A stretch of DNA of 64,000 nucleotides from assembly GCA_963823895.1 (NCBI GenBank), contig CAWGNG010000028.1:1-64000 (forward strand). The letters are read 5' to 3'. Below the pieces are notes generated by a model. The model was not told where the DNA came from and searched no databases. It was given only the letters and a program-made list of their open reading frames with translations. Made by a program: the position numbers and the translations under genes. Below are positions 48,338 through 57,879 of the stretch, piece by piece. The stretch is from G963675935 sp963823895 (GTDB lineage: Bacteria > Planctomycetota > Planctomycetia > Pirellulales > Thermoguttaceae). The number at the start of each line of letters is the position of its first letter. The first letter of the stretch is position 1.

Positions 48338-51074
48338 ATGCGAGACTCCGAGAAGACCCGCGACCAACTCCTGGAAGAACTTGCGCAGCTCCGGCAACGA
48401 GTTGCCGCGCTGGAGGCGGCGGACCAGTCGCAGCTTCTCGAAGTGGTCCCGCTCGGAATTCACGTCTGTGATACGGAGGGCCGCATCATTCTTGTCAACG
48501 CGGCGCAAGAAGCAGTCACCGGATACGCGGCGGACGAGTTGCTGGGCACGCATGTTTGGGACCGGATGGAGCGGGTGTCGGAGAAGGGCGCGGAGGCGGC
48601 GCGCCTGCGATCCCTCGCGGCGGACCAGCCGGTTCCTTCTCCCTACTTCTCCAGGAACGTCAGAAAGAACGGAGAGGTCTACGACGTTCGCATCGACTGG
48701 AATTACCGACGAAACTCGCGGGGGCAGATCGTCGGATTCGTCTCCATCATTTCCGACGTCACCGAACAGAAACGCCTGGAAAGGGAACTGCAGCAAAGCG
48801 AACAGCACTATCGTGCGCTCACCGACTCGACCACCGACATAATCTTCATCCTCAACCGCTCGGGCGACGTCCTTTACGCCAATCCGAGCGCGGCATCGGG
48901 CATTCGATGCGACGCCGATAACCTTGTCGGCCTGCGGCAGGAGCAGTTGTTTCCGCCGGACAAAGTCAAGAGACACCTGGAAAACATCGCCGGCGTCTTC
49001 GAGACGGGCACGGTCTATGATGAGGACGGGATGTATCATTTCGGTCCCGACGAAATCTGGCTCAATACCCGGCTGATGCCGCTGCGCGACCAGTCCGGAA
49101 CGATCACCGCTGTGATGGGCGTCGCCCGCAACATCACCGCGCAAACGGGCTGAGGCCGCCCTGAAACAAGCCCGCGACGTACTGGAAACACGAGTCGAAG
49201 AGCGGACGGCCCAACTGGCCGAAGCCAACAGGGCCTTGCAGCGAAGTCACGCCGAGCTTCAAACCACCTACGACCAACTGGCCGAAAGCGAGGCGAAGTA
49301 TCGCCTCCTGGTCGAAACTACCGGCACGGGATACTTGATTCTCGACGAGGAAGGCAAAGTCGTCGATGCCAATCGAGAATATGTGCGGCTGACGGGCCAT
49401 CGCACTCTGGCCGAGATCATGGGAAGATCCGTTGTCGAGTGGACCGCGCCGCACGACGCCGAACGCAACGCCCGCGAAGTCGCCAAGTGCCTGAAAACCG
49501 GAACCGTTCGACAACTGGAGATCGATTACGTTGTTCCCGGCGGAGGCTTCATACCCATAGAGATCAACGCCAGGGTCATCAAGGACAAACAGGGCAGCCG
49601 CATCATCTCATTGTGCCGCGATATCACCGATCGCAAGAAGGCCGAGGAGGCGCTGCGGCACAGCGAGCAGAAATACAAGGGCCTCGTGGAAGCGTCGCCC
49701 GACGCCATCATTATCGCGGACGTCAAGGGCAACGTTCTCTTCGCCTCCCATCGTACCTGGGAGTTTCTCGGCTGCTCGGAGCAAGAGGACCTGGTCGGCA
49801 GAAGCGTGTTCGAGTTCGTCGTCGAGAGCGACCGGCCGCGGCTGGCTGCGAATATTCCCAACCTGATGAAGACGCGAATACGCAAGAACACCGAGTATAC
49901 GGCGCGACGCAAAGACGGCACGACGTTCCCGGTCGATATCTCCTCCGCCGCCGGCCCCAATACCGAGCAACAACCTTGGGCAATCCTCGCGGTGGTCCGC
50001 GATATTTCCGAACGCAAGCAGTACGAGGAGACGCTTCGACAGAGCGAAGAGAAGTACCGCGGCTTGGTCGACATCTGCCCCGATTCGATCGTCACTTCCG
50101 ACCTGAGCGGGAAGACCCGGTTCGTCTCGAAGCAGACCTGGAAGCTGCTGGGGATTCCAGAACAGGAGGAGTTGGTCGGCCAAGACACGTACGAGTACGT
50201 CATCGAAGCCGACCGCCCTCGTTTGATGGCAAATTATGCCAACCTGCTCAAAACAGGAAAACGCGGGGAAACGGAGTATACGGTGCTTCGCAGGGACGGC
50301 GCCACCGTGCCGGTCGAGCTGTCGTCCGTGATCAGCCGGGACGCCCAAGGACGCCCGACGGGGGCAATGGCGATTATCCGCGATGTTTCCGAACGCAAGC
50401 GGGCGGAGCAAGCATTGCAGAAAGAGCATCGCACGCTCAAGCACCTGCTCCGCTCCAGCGACCACGAACGGCAGTTGATCGCCTACGAAATCCACGACGA
50501 GCTCGCGCAGCAGTTGGCCGGGGCGCTGATGCAGATCGAAACCTATTGGCATCAGAAGCAGGCAAAACCGCAAGAGGCGGCCAAAGCCTATGACGCCGCG
50601 GTCACCATGCTGCGTCAGGCCCACTTCGAGACCCGGCGGCTGATCAGCGGCGTTCGCCCGCCGATCCTCGACGAATCCGGCATCGTGGCGGCCGTTGCCC
50701 ATCTGGTGAACGAGCAGCGGCTGCAATACGACCTGAAGATCGAATTCTGCGGCGACGTCTCGTTCAACCGGCTCGTCCCCATCCTCGAAAACGCCGCCTA
50801 TCGCATAGTTCAGGAGGCGCTGACGAATTCCTGCCGGCACAGCAAGAGCGACAGAGTGCGGGTCGAGGTCGTGCAGTTCAATAACGCGCTGCGCATTAAA
50901 GTCCAGGACTGGGGAGTCGGCTTCAATCCTGCCGCGGTCAGGGACGATCACTTCGGGCTGGAGGGAATCCGTGAGCGGGCCAGGTTGCTGGGCGGCGCTA
51001 CCATCATCGAGTCCGCGCCCGATCGCGGCACTTCCATCATCGTCGAATTGCCCTTGGTGCCCCGAGACGAATAA
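48338..51074 (+). pseudogene. Five-PAS sensor histidine kinase (NarL-type), frameshifted
   Basis: ATG 48338 behind GGAGAG. PAS domains start at LLEVVPLGIHVCDTEG, ALTDSTTDIIFILNRSG, YRLLVETTGTGYLILDEEG, YKGLVEASPDAIIIADVKG and YRGLVDICPDSIVTSDLSG. The HisKA_3 dimerisation part has YEIHDELAQQLAGALMQIE (phospho-His), and the ATPase part VQDWGVGFNPAA. The frame breaks at about 49141 between NITA and RKRAEAALKQARDVLETRVE, by one extra or two missing bases. No response regulator gene lies next to it. Confidence 0.8.
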
Positions 51075-51119
51075 TCCCCGTTGTCACCGAACGCCCGCTA
51101 ACCCGCATTTCTATCCAAG

Positions 51120-51187
51120 GTGGGGCAGACATTCCTGTCTGCCGCGGAAGGGGCGGCGCATCTGGCAGACAGGAATGTCTGCCCCAC
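51120..51187. repeat. 24-bp perfect inverted repeat between the kinase and deacetylase genes
   Basis: GTGGGGCAGACATTCCTGTC and TGCC (51120-51143) are exactly inverted at 51164-51187 with a 20-nt loop. A bidirectional terminator for the convergent genes is possible. Confidence 0.9.
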
Positions 51188-51232
51188 TGAACAAGGCGTC
51201 GCCCGTCTTTCCGATGTGGCGAGCAACGCGGT

Positions 51233-52330
51233 CTAACCCTGCACCAACCGCCCGACGTGCGCGGCGGCGGCCCGGCCGAGACCGGTCAGGTTGTAACCGC
51301 CTTCGAGAATCGAGACCACCCGCCCCTTGGCGTTCGACTTGGCCATTTCCAAGACCAGACTCGTCAGATCGCGAAAATCCCTGTCGGTCAATTCGAGCCG
51401 GCCCAACGGATCGCCGTGCCGGGCGTCGAAGCCGGCCGAGAGGATGATCAGTTCCGGCTTGAAGCGGCTAACGGCCGGCGCCAACTTGTCGCGAAACGCC
51501 GCGATGAATTCCTTGCGGCCGGCGCCGCGTTTCATCGGGCAATTCAACGTCGTGCCCAGCCCTTTGCCGTGCCCCGTCTCGCTCGCGCTGCCGGTGCCGG
51601 GATACCACGGCGACTGATGCGTGCTGAAGTAGAATACCGAGTCGTCGTCGTAGAAAATCTGTTGCGTGCCGTTCCCGTGATGCACGTCCCAATCGACAAT
51701 CAGCACCTTGCCCACCCGCCGCTTCCGCTGGGCATAGCGGGCGGCAACGGCGGCGTTGTTGAAAACGCAGAACCCCATGCCGCGATCGGTCGCGGCGTGA
51801 TGTCCCGGCGGCCGCACCAAACAGAAAGCGTTGCTGGCCTTGCCGCTGAGCACCGCGTCGACGCCCACGCACGCCGCCCCGCAGGCATAGTCCGCCGCCG
51901 TCAGCGACTTCGGGCAGACCCAGGTGTCGCCCGTGCTAAGCCGTCGCGCCCCCGACTCGATCTCGCGCCGCACCTCCGCCAGATACTTGGCCGAATGACA
52001 CGCCAGAATCTCCTCATCCGTCGCCGGTCGCGCCCGATAGGTCTTCAGCGACGGGAAGCAGCCGCTCTTTTTCAGCGCCTCCAGCACGGCATCGTATCGC
52101 TCCGGGCACTCGACCCTGGGCTTCATCGAAACGTGACACCGGCTCATCTCGTCATAGATCAACGCGGTGGGAAGGCGTTTCGACGGCTTTCGCGGCTGGC
52201 TGATCGACATGCCGCTGGCCGATCGGCCAAGCAAGACCGAGGCGCCCAGCCCGGCCGCTAGCGTCTGCAAAAAGCGACGCCGCGTTGTGGACGCATTCAC
52301 CACGTCGTCAAACACAAACTGGCCGCTCAC
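51233..52330 (-). CDS. Tat-exported histone-deacetylase-superfamily enzyme
   Basis: Encodes 365 residues. The N-terminus TTRRRFLQTLAAGLGASVLL is a Tat signal. HDAC/acetylpolyamine amidohydrolase motifs are complete: LVRPPGHHAATDRGMGF, VDWDVHHGNGTQQIF, ILSAGFDARHGDPLGRL and SILEGGYNLTG. The enzyme hydrolyses amides of acetylated lysine or polyamines and contains Zn; folded in the cytoplasm before export. A natural substrate is unknown. Confidence 0.9.
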   Translation of the reverse strand: MSGQFVFDDVVNASTTRRRFLQTLAAGLGASVLLGRSASGMSISQPRKPSKRLPTALIYDEMSRCHVSMKPRVECPERYDAVLEALKKSGCFPSLKTYRARPATDEEILACHSAKYLAEVRREIESGARRLSTGDTWVCPKSLTAADYACGAACVGVDAVLSGKASNAFCLVRPPGHHAATDRGMGFCVFNNAAVAARYAQRKRRVGKVLIVDWDVHHGNGTQQIFYDDDSVFYFSTHQSPWYPGTGSASETGHGKGLGTTLNCPMKRGAGRKEFIAAFRDKLAPAVSRFKPELIILSAGFDARHGDPLGRLELTDRDFRDLTSLVLEMAKSNAKGRVVSILEGGYNLTGLGRAAAAHVGRLVQG

Positions 52331-52487
52331 GGCGGAGACTCCAAAGGACTGCCCGTAGAAGACGGATGTTTCTTTTCCGGCGGCAGAATCCTTTCACTAT
52401 TATCGCCAGCAGTCAGTATATACCCTTGCAGTTCTTTTGGGAAGGTCCGAAGCAATACGGCCGGTTTTTTTTGCCCAGGCCGCGGCG

Positions 52488-52562
52488 TTGGGGTGGTGGT
52501 TGCACGGCCACCCCTTGAATTGGCAGGATGCTCCGGGGCGGCGGCGCAACTGCCACCCCAAC
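52488..52562. repeat. GTTGGGGTGG... paired hairpin repeat
   Basis: GTTGGGGTGGTGGTTGCACG and GCCACCCC, a ~20-nt spacer, then GGGGCGGCGGCGCAACTGCC and ACCCCAAC. The same two-part layout occurs at 63400-63475. The rest of the gap 52331-52598 shows nothing else. Confidence 0.75.
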
Positions 52563-52598
52563 AAGGATCCCCTCTTGAACGACCGGCCGGTCCTGGCG

Positions 52599-53783
52599 TC
52601 ACGCCCGCAGAAACAGCCGTTGGCGATAGGCCCACCATAGAATCAGCCAAACCAGCCCAACCTCACACGTCGGCACCAGCAAATCCGTGTAGGGCGTCGA
52701 GTATCCGGCCGGCAAGATCAATGCCGAGAAAGCCTTGATCTCCCAGTAGAAAAAGGCGTCGAACATGTAGGCCAACAGGGCATTGCCTCCGATCACCAAG
52801 AACGGATAGGCCCACCCGCGAACCCTGGCAACATCGATGACTACATGGAACAAGGCCAGCAGCAGAAAACTCCACCCACCGGCCCAGAGGATCAGAGAAC
52901 TGGTCCACAGATGGCGGTTCAAGGGAAGCGAGTAGCTCCACAACCATCCAATTGTCCCGCAGCCCACGCCAAGCAGCACAAGGTAGAGGAGCCGGCGCGG
53001 CACGGCCAGTCGCGCTCGCAGCACGTGCCCGGCCATCGCTCCCAACAGGACGGACGCGGAAAATCCAAGGGTCGAAATCACCCAAGTGAAGTGGTGGTCT
53101 CGCCGGAAGCAGCCCAGCAGGTTCACATCGACGTGCCAGGCGAGGTTCGCCTCTCGCTCCAGCGTACCGCCAGGATACCCGCCAAATGGAGTAAACAGCA
53201 GCAATGCCAAGTAGCCCACGATCAGCGTAACCAGCAAGACGATTTGGGCGGGCAAACGCAAGTGCAACAGCGCCAGCGACGTGACCAGATAACCCACCGC
53301 GATGGCTTGCAGAGTATTGCTGAACAATTCCAGAGACAAAGGATCGCCGTCGGCCAGTTGTTTCAGATACTGAAAGACGATGCCGCAGCACCAGAGCAAC
53401 GCCACGCGGCGGGCAATGCGCCCGTAGACCGGCCGTAGCGATTGACCAGGCTCGGTTCGCTTGGCAAACGCCAGAGGCATCGACGCCCCCACCACGAAGA
53501 GAAACAACGGCATGATAAAGTCATACGCGGTAAAGCCGTGCCAGCGGGTGTGCGTCAGTTGCGACTGGATCGAATCGGCCAGCGGAGGATAGATGCAAGC
53601 GACGACAGCCACCACCAGTTCGCTGCCGCCGATGATCCAGAACATCGTGAAGCCGCGGAGGAAGTCCAACGACAGCAACCGCTGATGCGGCGGCGCCGAG
53701 GGCGAAGAGGGAAGAGCGGCCGCGCGCCCCACCACGATTGTCGGGGCTTGCATCGGCTCCAATAACAACTCGGCTGGCACCAT
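52599..53783 (-). CDS. DUF5009-family membrane protein (heparan-alpha-glucosaminide acetyltransferase-like)
   Basis: Encodes 394 residues with about ten transmembrane segments. QRLLSLDFLRGFTMFWIIGG, then RWHGFTAYDFIMPLFLFVVG and ASMPLAFAKR are the family signature; YPFLVIGGNALLAYMFDAFF is the conserved C-terminal part. The family transfers acyl groups across the membrane to sugars (as in HGSNAT) or is related to NagX. Start 53783 is open; ATG 53751 would remove ten residues. Confidence 0.85.
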   Translation of the reverse strand: MVPAELLLEPMQAPTIVVGRAAALPSSPSAPPHQRLLSLDFLRGFTMFWIIGGSELVVAVVACIYPPLADSIQSQLTHTRWHGFTAYDFIMPLFLFVVGASMPLAFAKRTEPGQSLRPVYGRIARRVALLWCCGIVFQYLKQLADGDPLSLELFSNTLQAIAVGYLVTSLALLHLRLPAQIVLLVTLIVGYLALLLFTPFGGYPGGTLEREANLAWHVDVNLLGCFRRDHHFTWVISTLGFSASVLLGAMAGHVLRARLAVPRRLLYLVLLGVGCGTIGWLWSYSLPLNRHLWTSSLILWAGGWSFLLLALFHVVIDVARVRGWAYPFLVIGGNALLAYMFDAFFYWEIKAFSALILPAGYSTPYTDLLVPTCEVGLVWLILWWAYRQRLFLRA

Positions 53784-54142
53784 AAAAAATGACCTCGCTA
53801 CTTGCCTTACGTTACACTGCGTGCCTAGGGTTCAGAACTGGGACGTTTCCGTAGGCGGGACGTTTTCGAGGCGGGGCGTTCGATAAGTAGATTCTAACCA
53901 GACTCCTCGGTTCAATCAATCCAAGAAAGACTGAAAACACCACACCTGGGCGGTGTGCCAGCCACTGAGGCGACGTGGCTGCCGCTGTCCCATATTTCCC
54001 ATCTCACCAGAGGAGCGCAGGGCAACGCCGGATTCGACAGCGCAGCAATTTTTGCCTGCAAAATTTGCGCAAGGCTATCGCTGGCAATAAGATGCGCCGA
54101 TCAAAAGCGAGAATCGCGCTGATTCTGCAGTGTTGCGATCGG
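53784..54142. other. Intergenic 359 bp between the DUF5009 gene and rplU
   Basis: No open reading frame with homology. Near 54050-54075 GCAATTTTTGCCTGCAAAAT and TTGC form a short hairpin that could end rplU transcription. rpmA (L27), which usually follows rplU, is absent on this strand. Confidence 0.5.
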
Positions 54143-54457
54143 TCAGCCGACGTTGATCTTGTTGATCTTCACGCGGGTGTAGAGTTGGCGATGGCCCGTC
54201 TTGCGGCGATAGTTCTTTCGTCGCCGTGCCTTCTGGATGACCAGCTTCGGGCCTTGAGCGACCGAGAGGACCTCGGCAGTGACGCTGGCCCCTGCGAGCG
54301 TCGGCTGCCCGACCTTGAATTCAGCATCATTCCGGTAGGCCAATACGCGATCGAACGTGACCTGCTCGCCAGCGGCCAGGTCGCGGTAATCGATATCAAA
54401 CTCCTGCCCCTCTTCGACTTTGAACTGCCGTCCACCTTCCGAAATGATCGCGTACAT
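54143..54457 (-). CDS. rplU: Ribosomal protein L21
   Basis: Encodes 104 residues from ATG 54457. MYAIISEGGRQFKVEEGQEF, DIDYRDLAAGEQVTFDRVLA and KLVIQKARRRKNYRRKTGHR are L21, a 50S protein needed for L20 binding. L27 is not downstream. The promoter lies at 54502-54531, 57 bp from an IS insertion. Confidence 0.96.
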   Translation of the reverse strand: MYAIISEGGRQFKVEEGQEFDIDYRDLAAGEQVTFDRVLAYRNDAEFKVGQPTLAGASVTAEVLSVAQGPKLVIQKARRRKNYRRKTGHRQLYTRVKINKINVG

Positions 54458-54501
54458 GACAATATCCTGATAACTGATCGCGTGCTTTTGAGAAACCACT
54501 A

Positions 54502-54531
54502 AGTTTAGCAGATCGAGGCGCAGTGGAACAA
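54502..54531 (-). promoter_or_regulatory. rplU promoter
   Basis: On the minus strand TTGTTC (54531-54526) and TAAACT (54507-54502), 18 bp apart, about 45 nt before the rplU ATG. Confidence 0.5.
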
Positions 54532-54587
54532 GGGGTCACGGGTGAAATCGGTCGTACGGCTCCGTAGGGTGGGTCGATTGCAGCGAG

Positions 54588-56041
54588 CCCCATACGAACC
54601 AACTTAAGGGTTTTGGTCTTTCAACAAAACAGGGAAGTCCTTAAACCAGCGGGTGTTACATCCCAACAAGCTGGAAGAAGGAGCTTCCCCATGCGAATCG
54701 TAGCGGAAGTTGCGGCGGCCGTGCAAGCGGTGTTTGGAACATCCATCGACGATTTGGCGCGTGCCACCCGTTGTGTGCAACGGCAACGCAGGTTCTCCGG
54801 CGCGTCGCTGGCAAGAACCCTCGTGCTGACGGTCCTGATGCGGCCCGCCGCCAAGAACCGCGATTTTCAGGCAATGGCCGCCAAAGCGGGAGTTCACGTG
54901 ACCAAGGAGGCCATTGACCATCGCTTCAGCGACGAACTGGTGTCGTTTCTCGAAGCAGTCCTTCAACAAGCCGTCTCTCAAGCATTGGCCGGACAAGCTT
55001 CGACTGCGGCTCTGCTGCAAAAGTTTTCGGACGTTCGCATCGGCGACAGCACCACCTTGACGCTGCCGGACGAATTCGCCGAGCGATTCCCAAGTTGCGG
55101 CGGCTCGGAAAACGCTGCCCTGGCGGCCATGAAAATCCAAGTCTTGTGGAGCCTGCTGAGGGGCCAACTCCTCGGATGGCAGATCACCTCCGGCCGCGCC
55201 AGCGACGCCAAGAGCGAAATCGCGGAAGCTCTGCCTCCCGCCGGCTCGTTGTCCGTATTCGACCTGGGCTATTTTTCGTTGGAACGGTTTCGTCGGGCGG
55301 GCGAAGCGGACGCCTATTGGATTTCGCGTTTGCAGCACGGCACAAAAGTTTTCGACGCGGCGGGAAAAAGCCTTGATTTGCCGGCCTTTTTGCGGGAGCA
55401 CGGCGGAAACGGCTTGCTGGACATTGCGATCTTGTTGGGCGAGAAGGATCGGATTGCCTGCCGATTGATTGCGGTGCGCATGCCGGAGGAAGTGGCCGCG
55501 CGGCGGCGTCAACGAGTCCGCGAGAATGCCCGCAACCACGGCCGAGAGCCGTCGCAAGAATACCTGGAACTTCAAGGATGGACGATCTTTGTCATGAACT
55601 GCGGCGAGGAGTTGCTGACGTGGAAGGAAGTGGTGGTATTGTATCGTGCCCGCTGGCAAATCGAACTGTTGTTCAAGCTGTGGAAGTCGCACAATCACGT
55701 GGCGGAGTTGGAAGCGGGCGCCTCGCCGCAACGTCAACTGGCAGTGCTGTATGCAAAACTGATTGGAGTGGTCGTACAACATTGGATTCTCTTGAGCGCG
55801 GCGTGGCATGATGTTCGGCGTAGCTTGCGCAAGGCCGCCGCCATCGTCCGCGATTGGATCGTTCTCTTGCTCGCCGTCTTGGACGATGACGAACGTCTGC
55901 GTGATCTTCTCGGTCAATTGGCAGCCGCCGTTGCCAAAACCGCCCGCATCACTCGCCGCAGAAAACGCCCCAGTTTGTTCCAACTCCTTGAAAATCCTGA
56001 ACTTCTGGACTACACGGCCGCTTAAGTTGGTTCGTATGGGG
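54588..56041 (+). mobile_element. Complete IS4-type insertion sequence, 1454 bp
   Basis: Terminal inverted repeats CCCCATACGAACCAACTTAA plus G (54588-54608) match exactly the reverse complement at 56021-56041. A 14-bp direct repeat TCGATTGCAGCGAG flanks it at 54574-54587 and 56042-56055. The rebuilt target is GTAGGGTGGG-loop-CCCCACCCTAC, so the element sits in the loop of a palindrome. Intact ends and duplication imply recent transposition. Confidence 0.92.
54691..56025 (+). CDS. IS4-family DDE transposase
   Basis: Encodes 444 residues from ATG 54691 behind GAAGGAG. First Asp in VRIGDSTTLTLP, second in VFDLGYFSLERF, and the YREK-type motif in VLYRARWQIELLFKLWKSHN. The N-terminal helical domain (TLVLTVLMRPAAKNRDFQAM) resembles IS4/IS10 relatives. 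No frameshift; intact and probably active, unlike most accessory genes of the window. Confidence 0.92.
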   Translation: MRIVAEVAAAVQAVFGTSIDDLARATRCVQRQRRFSGASLARTLVLTVLMRPAAKNRDFQAMAAKAGVHVTKEAIDHRFSDELVSFLEAVLQQAVSQALAGQASTAALLQKFSDVRIGDSTTLTLPDEFAERFPSCGGSENAALAAMKIQVLWSLLRGQLLGWQITSGRASDAKSEIAEALPPAGSLSVFDLGYFSLERFRRAGEADAYWISRLQHGTKVFDAAGKSLDLPAFLREHGGNGLLDIAILLGEKDRIACRLIAVRMPEEVAARRRQRVRENARNHGREPSQEYLELQGWTIFVMNCGEELLTWKEVVVLYRARWQIELLFKLWKSHNHVAELEAGASPQRQLAVLYAKLIGVVVQHWILLSAAWHDVRRSLRKAAAIVRDWIVLLLAVLDDDERLRDLLGQLAAAVAKTARITRRRKRPSLFQLLENPELLDYTAA

Positions 56042-56075
56042 TCGATTGCAGCGAGCCCCACCCTACATCGTGGTC

Positions 56076-56363
56076 TCATGTACCCTCGACGATCACCGCG
56101 CGATAATCCGCGCTGCGAAAACGGTGCTCGCGGACTTTGCGGTAGGCGGGGCTATCGTACCAAGCCTTCGCCTCGGCAAAGGAGGGGAACTTCAAGATAA
56201 CGACGCCTTCCATCTCCGGACCTTCGAGCACCTCCTGTCGCCCGTAGACCACCAGCGCCGAAACCGGATGTCCGGCCAGAGTGCCGCCGACATCCTGGGA
56301 GTAGATCTCATACTCCGCTGCATCGCGGGTGTTTTCGCGGAAAAAAACGATATAGGCTGCCAT
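56076..56363 (-). CDS. DUF1330-family protein
   Basis: Encodes 95 residues. AAYIVFFRENTRDAAEYEIY, then LVVYGRQEVLEGPEMEGVVI and FPSFAEAKAWYDSPAYRKVR is the DUF1330 dimeric alpha-beta barrel (ferredoxin-like) fold. Substrate unknown; likely a small cytoplasmic protein. It is next to the IS right flank, so its promoter region may be separate. Confidence 0.88.
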   Translation of the reverse strand: MAAYIVFFRENTRDAAEYEIYSQDVGGTLAGHPVSALVVYGRQEVLEGPEMEGVVILKFPSFAEAKAWYDSPAYRKVREHRFRSADYRAVIVEGT

Positions 56364-56414
56364 GATTCCTCCCCGAAGTTCAGACCTTCCAATACCGATT
56401 GTCTTGGGATCACT

Positions 56415-56891
56415 TCATTCTGAGATTTGCCGCACTTCTTCTGCCGTAATGAAGTAGGGGGTGGATTGAGAGGTTGGAGTCCTCCTTCCATCGTACACTA
56501 AGTACCCGTTGTGCCAATCACGGCGCGTGACGGGCACTGGAAACTCCGCTCCACCGGGTGGAGTTGCCAGCCTTCCCGTTACAGCGACCGGTGCGCCGTC
56601 CTCGATCTCCGGCAAAGCCGACCCGTCAGCACAATCGCATTGAACAGCGATTGGAGTCGGCCACTCTCCGAACCACACAATCTGAAACGGAGAACTGCCT
56701 CCAACGTATTGGAACCGGCCTTTCAACGACACTCGATTGCCAACGTAAAGCTGAAGTTCCCAATCCCTGGTTACGGGACGGATGCGATCGACGTACCTAA
56801 TGTAGCACCACTTCCCGGTGCCCAGACCTGCCGCCAGCAACGCGATGGCAAGGAACAGTTGCTTCAGTGAGAACTGAGGGTTTCCGTTCAT
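56415..56891 (-). CDS. Unknown small membrane-anchored protein
   Basis: Encodes 158 residues from ATG 56891 behind GGGGGA. FSLKQLFLAIALLAAGLGTG is an N-terminal membrane anchor of a type common in planctomycetes. The following domain (YVGNRVSLKGRFQYVGGSSP, GAPVAVTGRLATPPGG) looks like a beta-barrel. No known function. Confidence 0.65.
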   Translation of the reverse strand: MNGNPQFSLKQLFLAIALLAAGLGTGKWCYIRYVDRIRPVTRDWELQLYVGNRVSLKGRFQYVGGSSPFQIVWFGEWPTPIAVQCDCADGSALPEIEDGAPVAVTGRLATPPGGAEFPVPVTRRDWHNGYLVYDGRRTPTSQSTPYFITAEEVRQISE

Positions 56892-57011
56892 AAGTTCCCC
56901 CTTAGCGACATCCGAAGGAATCCAGGAACCTGGGCGTTGGTTTGTGTCGGCAGTTGTCCACAACCAAGTGAGCACCCTCCCCAGTCCCCAGTCGTCTGCG
57001 GCTTGGTGATC

Positions 57012-57092
57012 GTAGAAGCGGCGTCTCGCCGCTTTGTGCTGCGGCTCGGGACCAGAGCCTCCCCAACCAACGCGGCGGGACGCCGCGTCTAC
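57012..57092. repeat. REP pair downstream of the RAYT gene
   Basis: GTAGAAGCGGCGTCTCGCCG and CTT at 57012-57034, and the inverted AACGCGGCGGGACGCCGCGT and CTAC at 57069-57092. Each is a GTAG-headed hairpin with the stem GCGGCG.CGCCGC, as in known REP/BIME units. Confidence 0.85.
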
Positions 57093-57112
57093 GGGCGCCA
57101 TTTCCGTCGTTC

Positions 57113-57852
57113 TCATTTCCGCTCACTTACCGTGCAACAAAGCGTATAAGCGTCCGCCGGCAACCCGCGAGGATTGTTGGCAATATATAAACGAAAACGT
57201 TCCAGATGATCAGGTCCGCGCACAATGTGATCGAAGGACTCTTTTTGCCAGAAGGGACCATGCCAACCGGGAAGAAGTCTGCCAATTGCGTGAGCAGTGA
57301 ACGATTTCCATGTGTGCAAGACGGCCGATAGGCCATTGGCCGCCAACGGCGTTACGACGGCATGAACGTGATTGGGCATGACGACCCATGCATCAAGTTC
57401 GTAACGCGAGCCATTAAAATAGGGCAGCGCATTAGCCACGATAACACGAAGTTCAGGGCGAGCGCGCAAGAGCCGTATCCAGCATCCAACCACTTTTCGA
57501 TTCGTGCGGTGAACCGCTTATGGTAGGCGGTGGATGTGCGGGCGTCCCATGGCCTTGGATGGCTGGCCAGCCACACATCCCGTTCACGTAGCCACCCCTG
57601 CAATTTGACTTGCGGCAAGGCGTCCGCCAGACGGAACGTGACAAAATACGTTACGCCCTCCTGGCGCCAATGCGGCAAATTGCCGCTTACGTTTCCGACG
57701 GCGTCCTCCGGACGGAAGTAGCCAAATTCTCGCGGACAATCGTAGATGCGGCGTCCCGCCGCATTGTCCGTGGGTGCGCCCACACCCGGCACGGCGTCGC
57801 GATGCTCGATCCGGTTAAGCGGCGGGATGCCGCTTCTACGATGCGCGCTCAC
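57113..57852 (-). pseudogene. REP-associated tyrosine transposase (RAYT), frameshifted
   Basis: The N-terminal part NLPHWRQEGVTYFVTFRLAD, then WLASHPRPWDARTSTAYHKR, is typical of RAYTs. At about 57475 one base is missing; in the second frame LLRARPELRVIVANALPYFN, WVVMPNHVHAVVTPL (the HUH motif) and FRLYIANNPRGL, near the catalytic Tyr, follow. A good start codon is missing: the frame opens in the upstream REP. RAYTs are single-strand Y1 transposases that process REP hairpins. Two REP pairs flank it. Confidence 0.85.
57742..57839. repeat. REP pair upstream of the RAYT gene
   Basis: GTAGATGCGGCGTCCCGCCG and CATT at 57742-57765, and the inverted TAAGCGGCGGGATGCCGCTT and CTAC at 57816-57839. Same consensus as the downstream pair. 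Confidence 0.85.
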
Positions 57853-57879
57853 ACCGCCAGCCCTTTGTTCCAGGAAACC

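Noticed and set aside
53784..54142. rpmA (L27) downstream of rplU
   Set aside because: No frame with the L27 start (GxGSSRNGRDS) on the minus strand.
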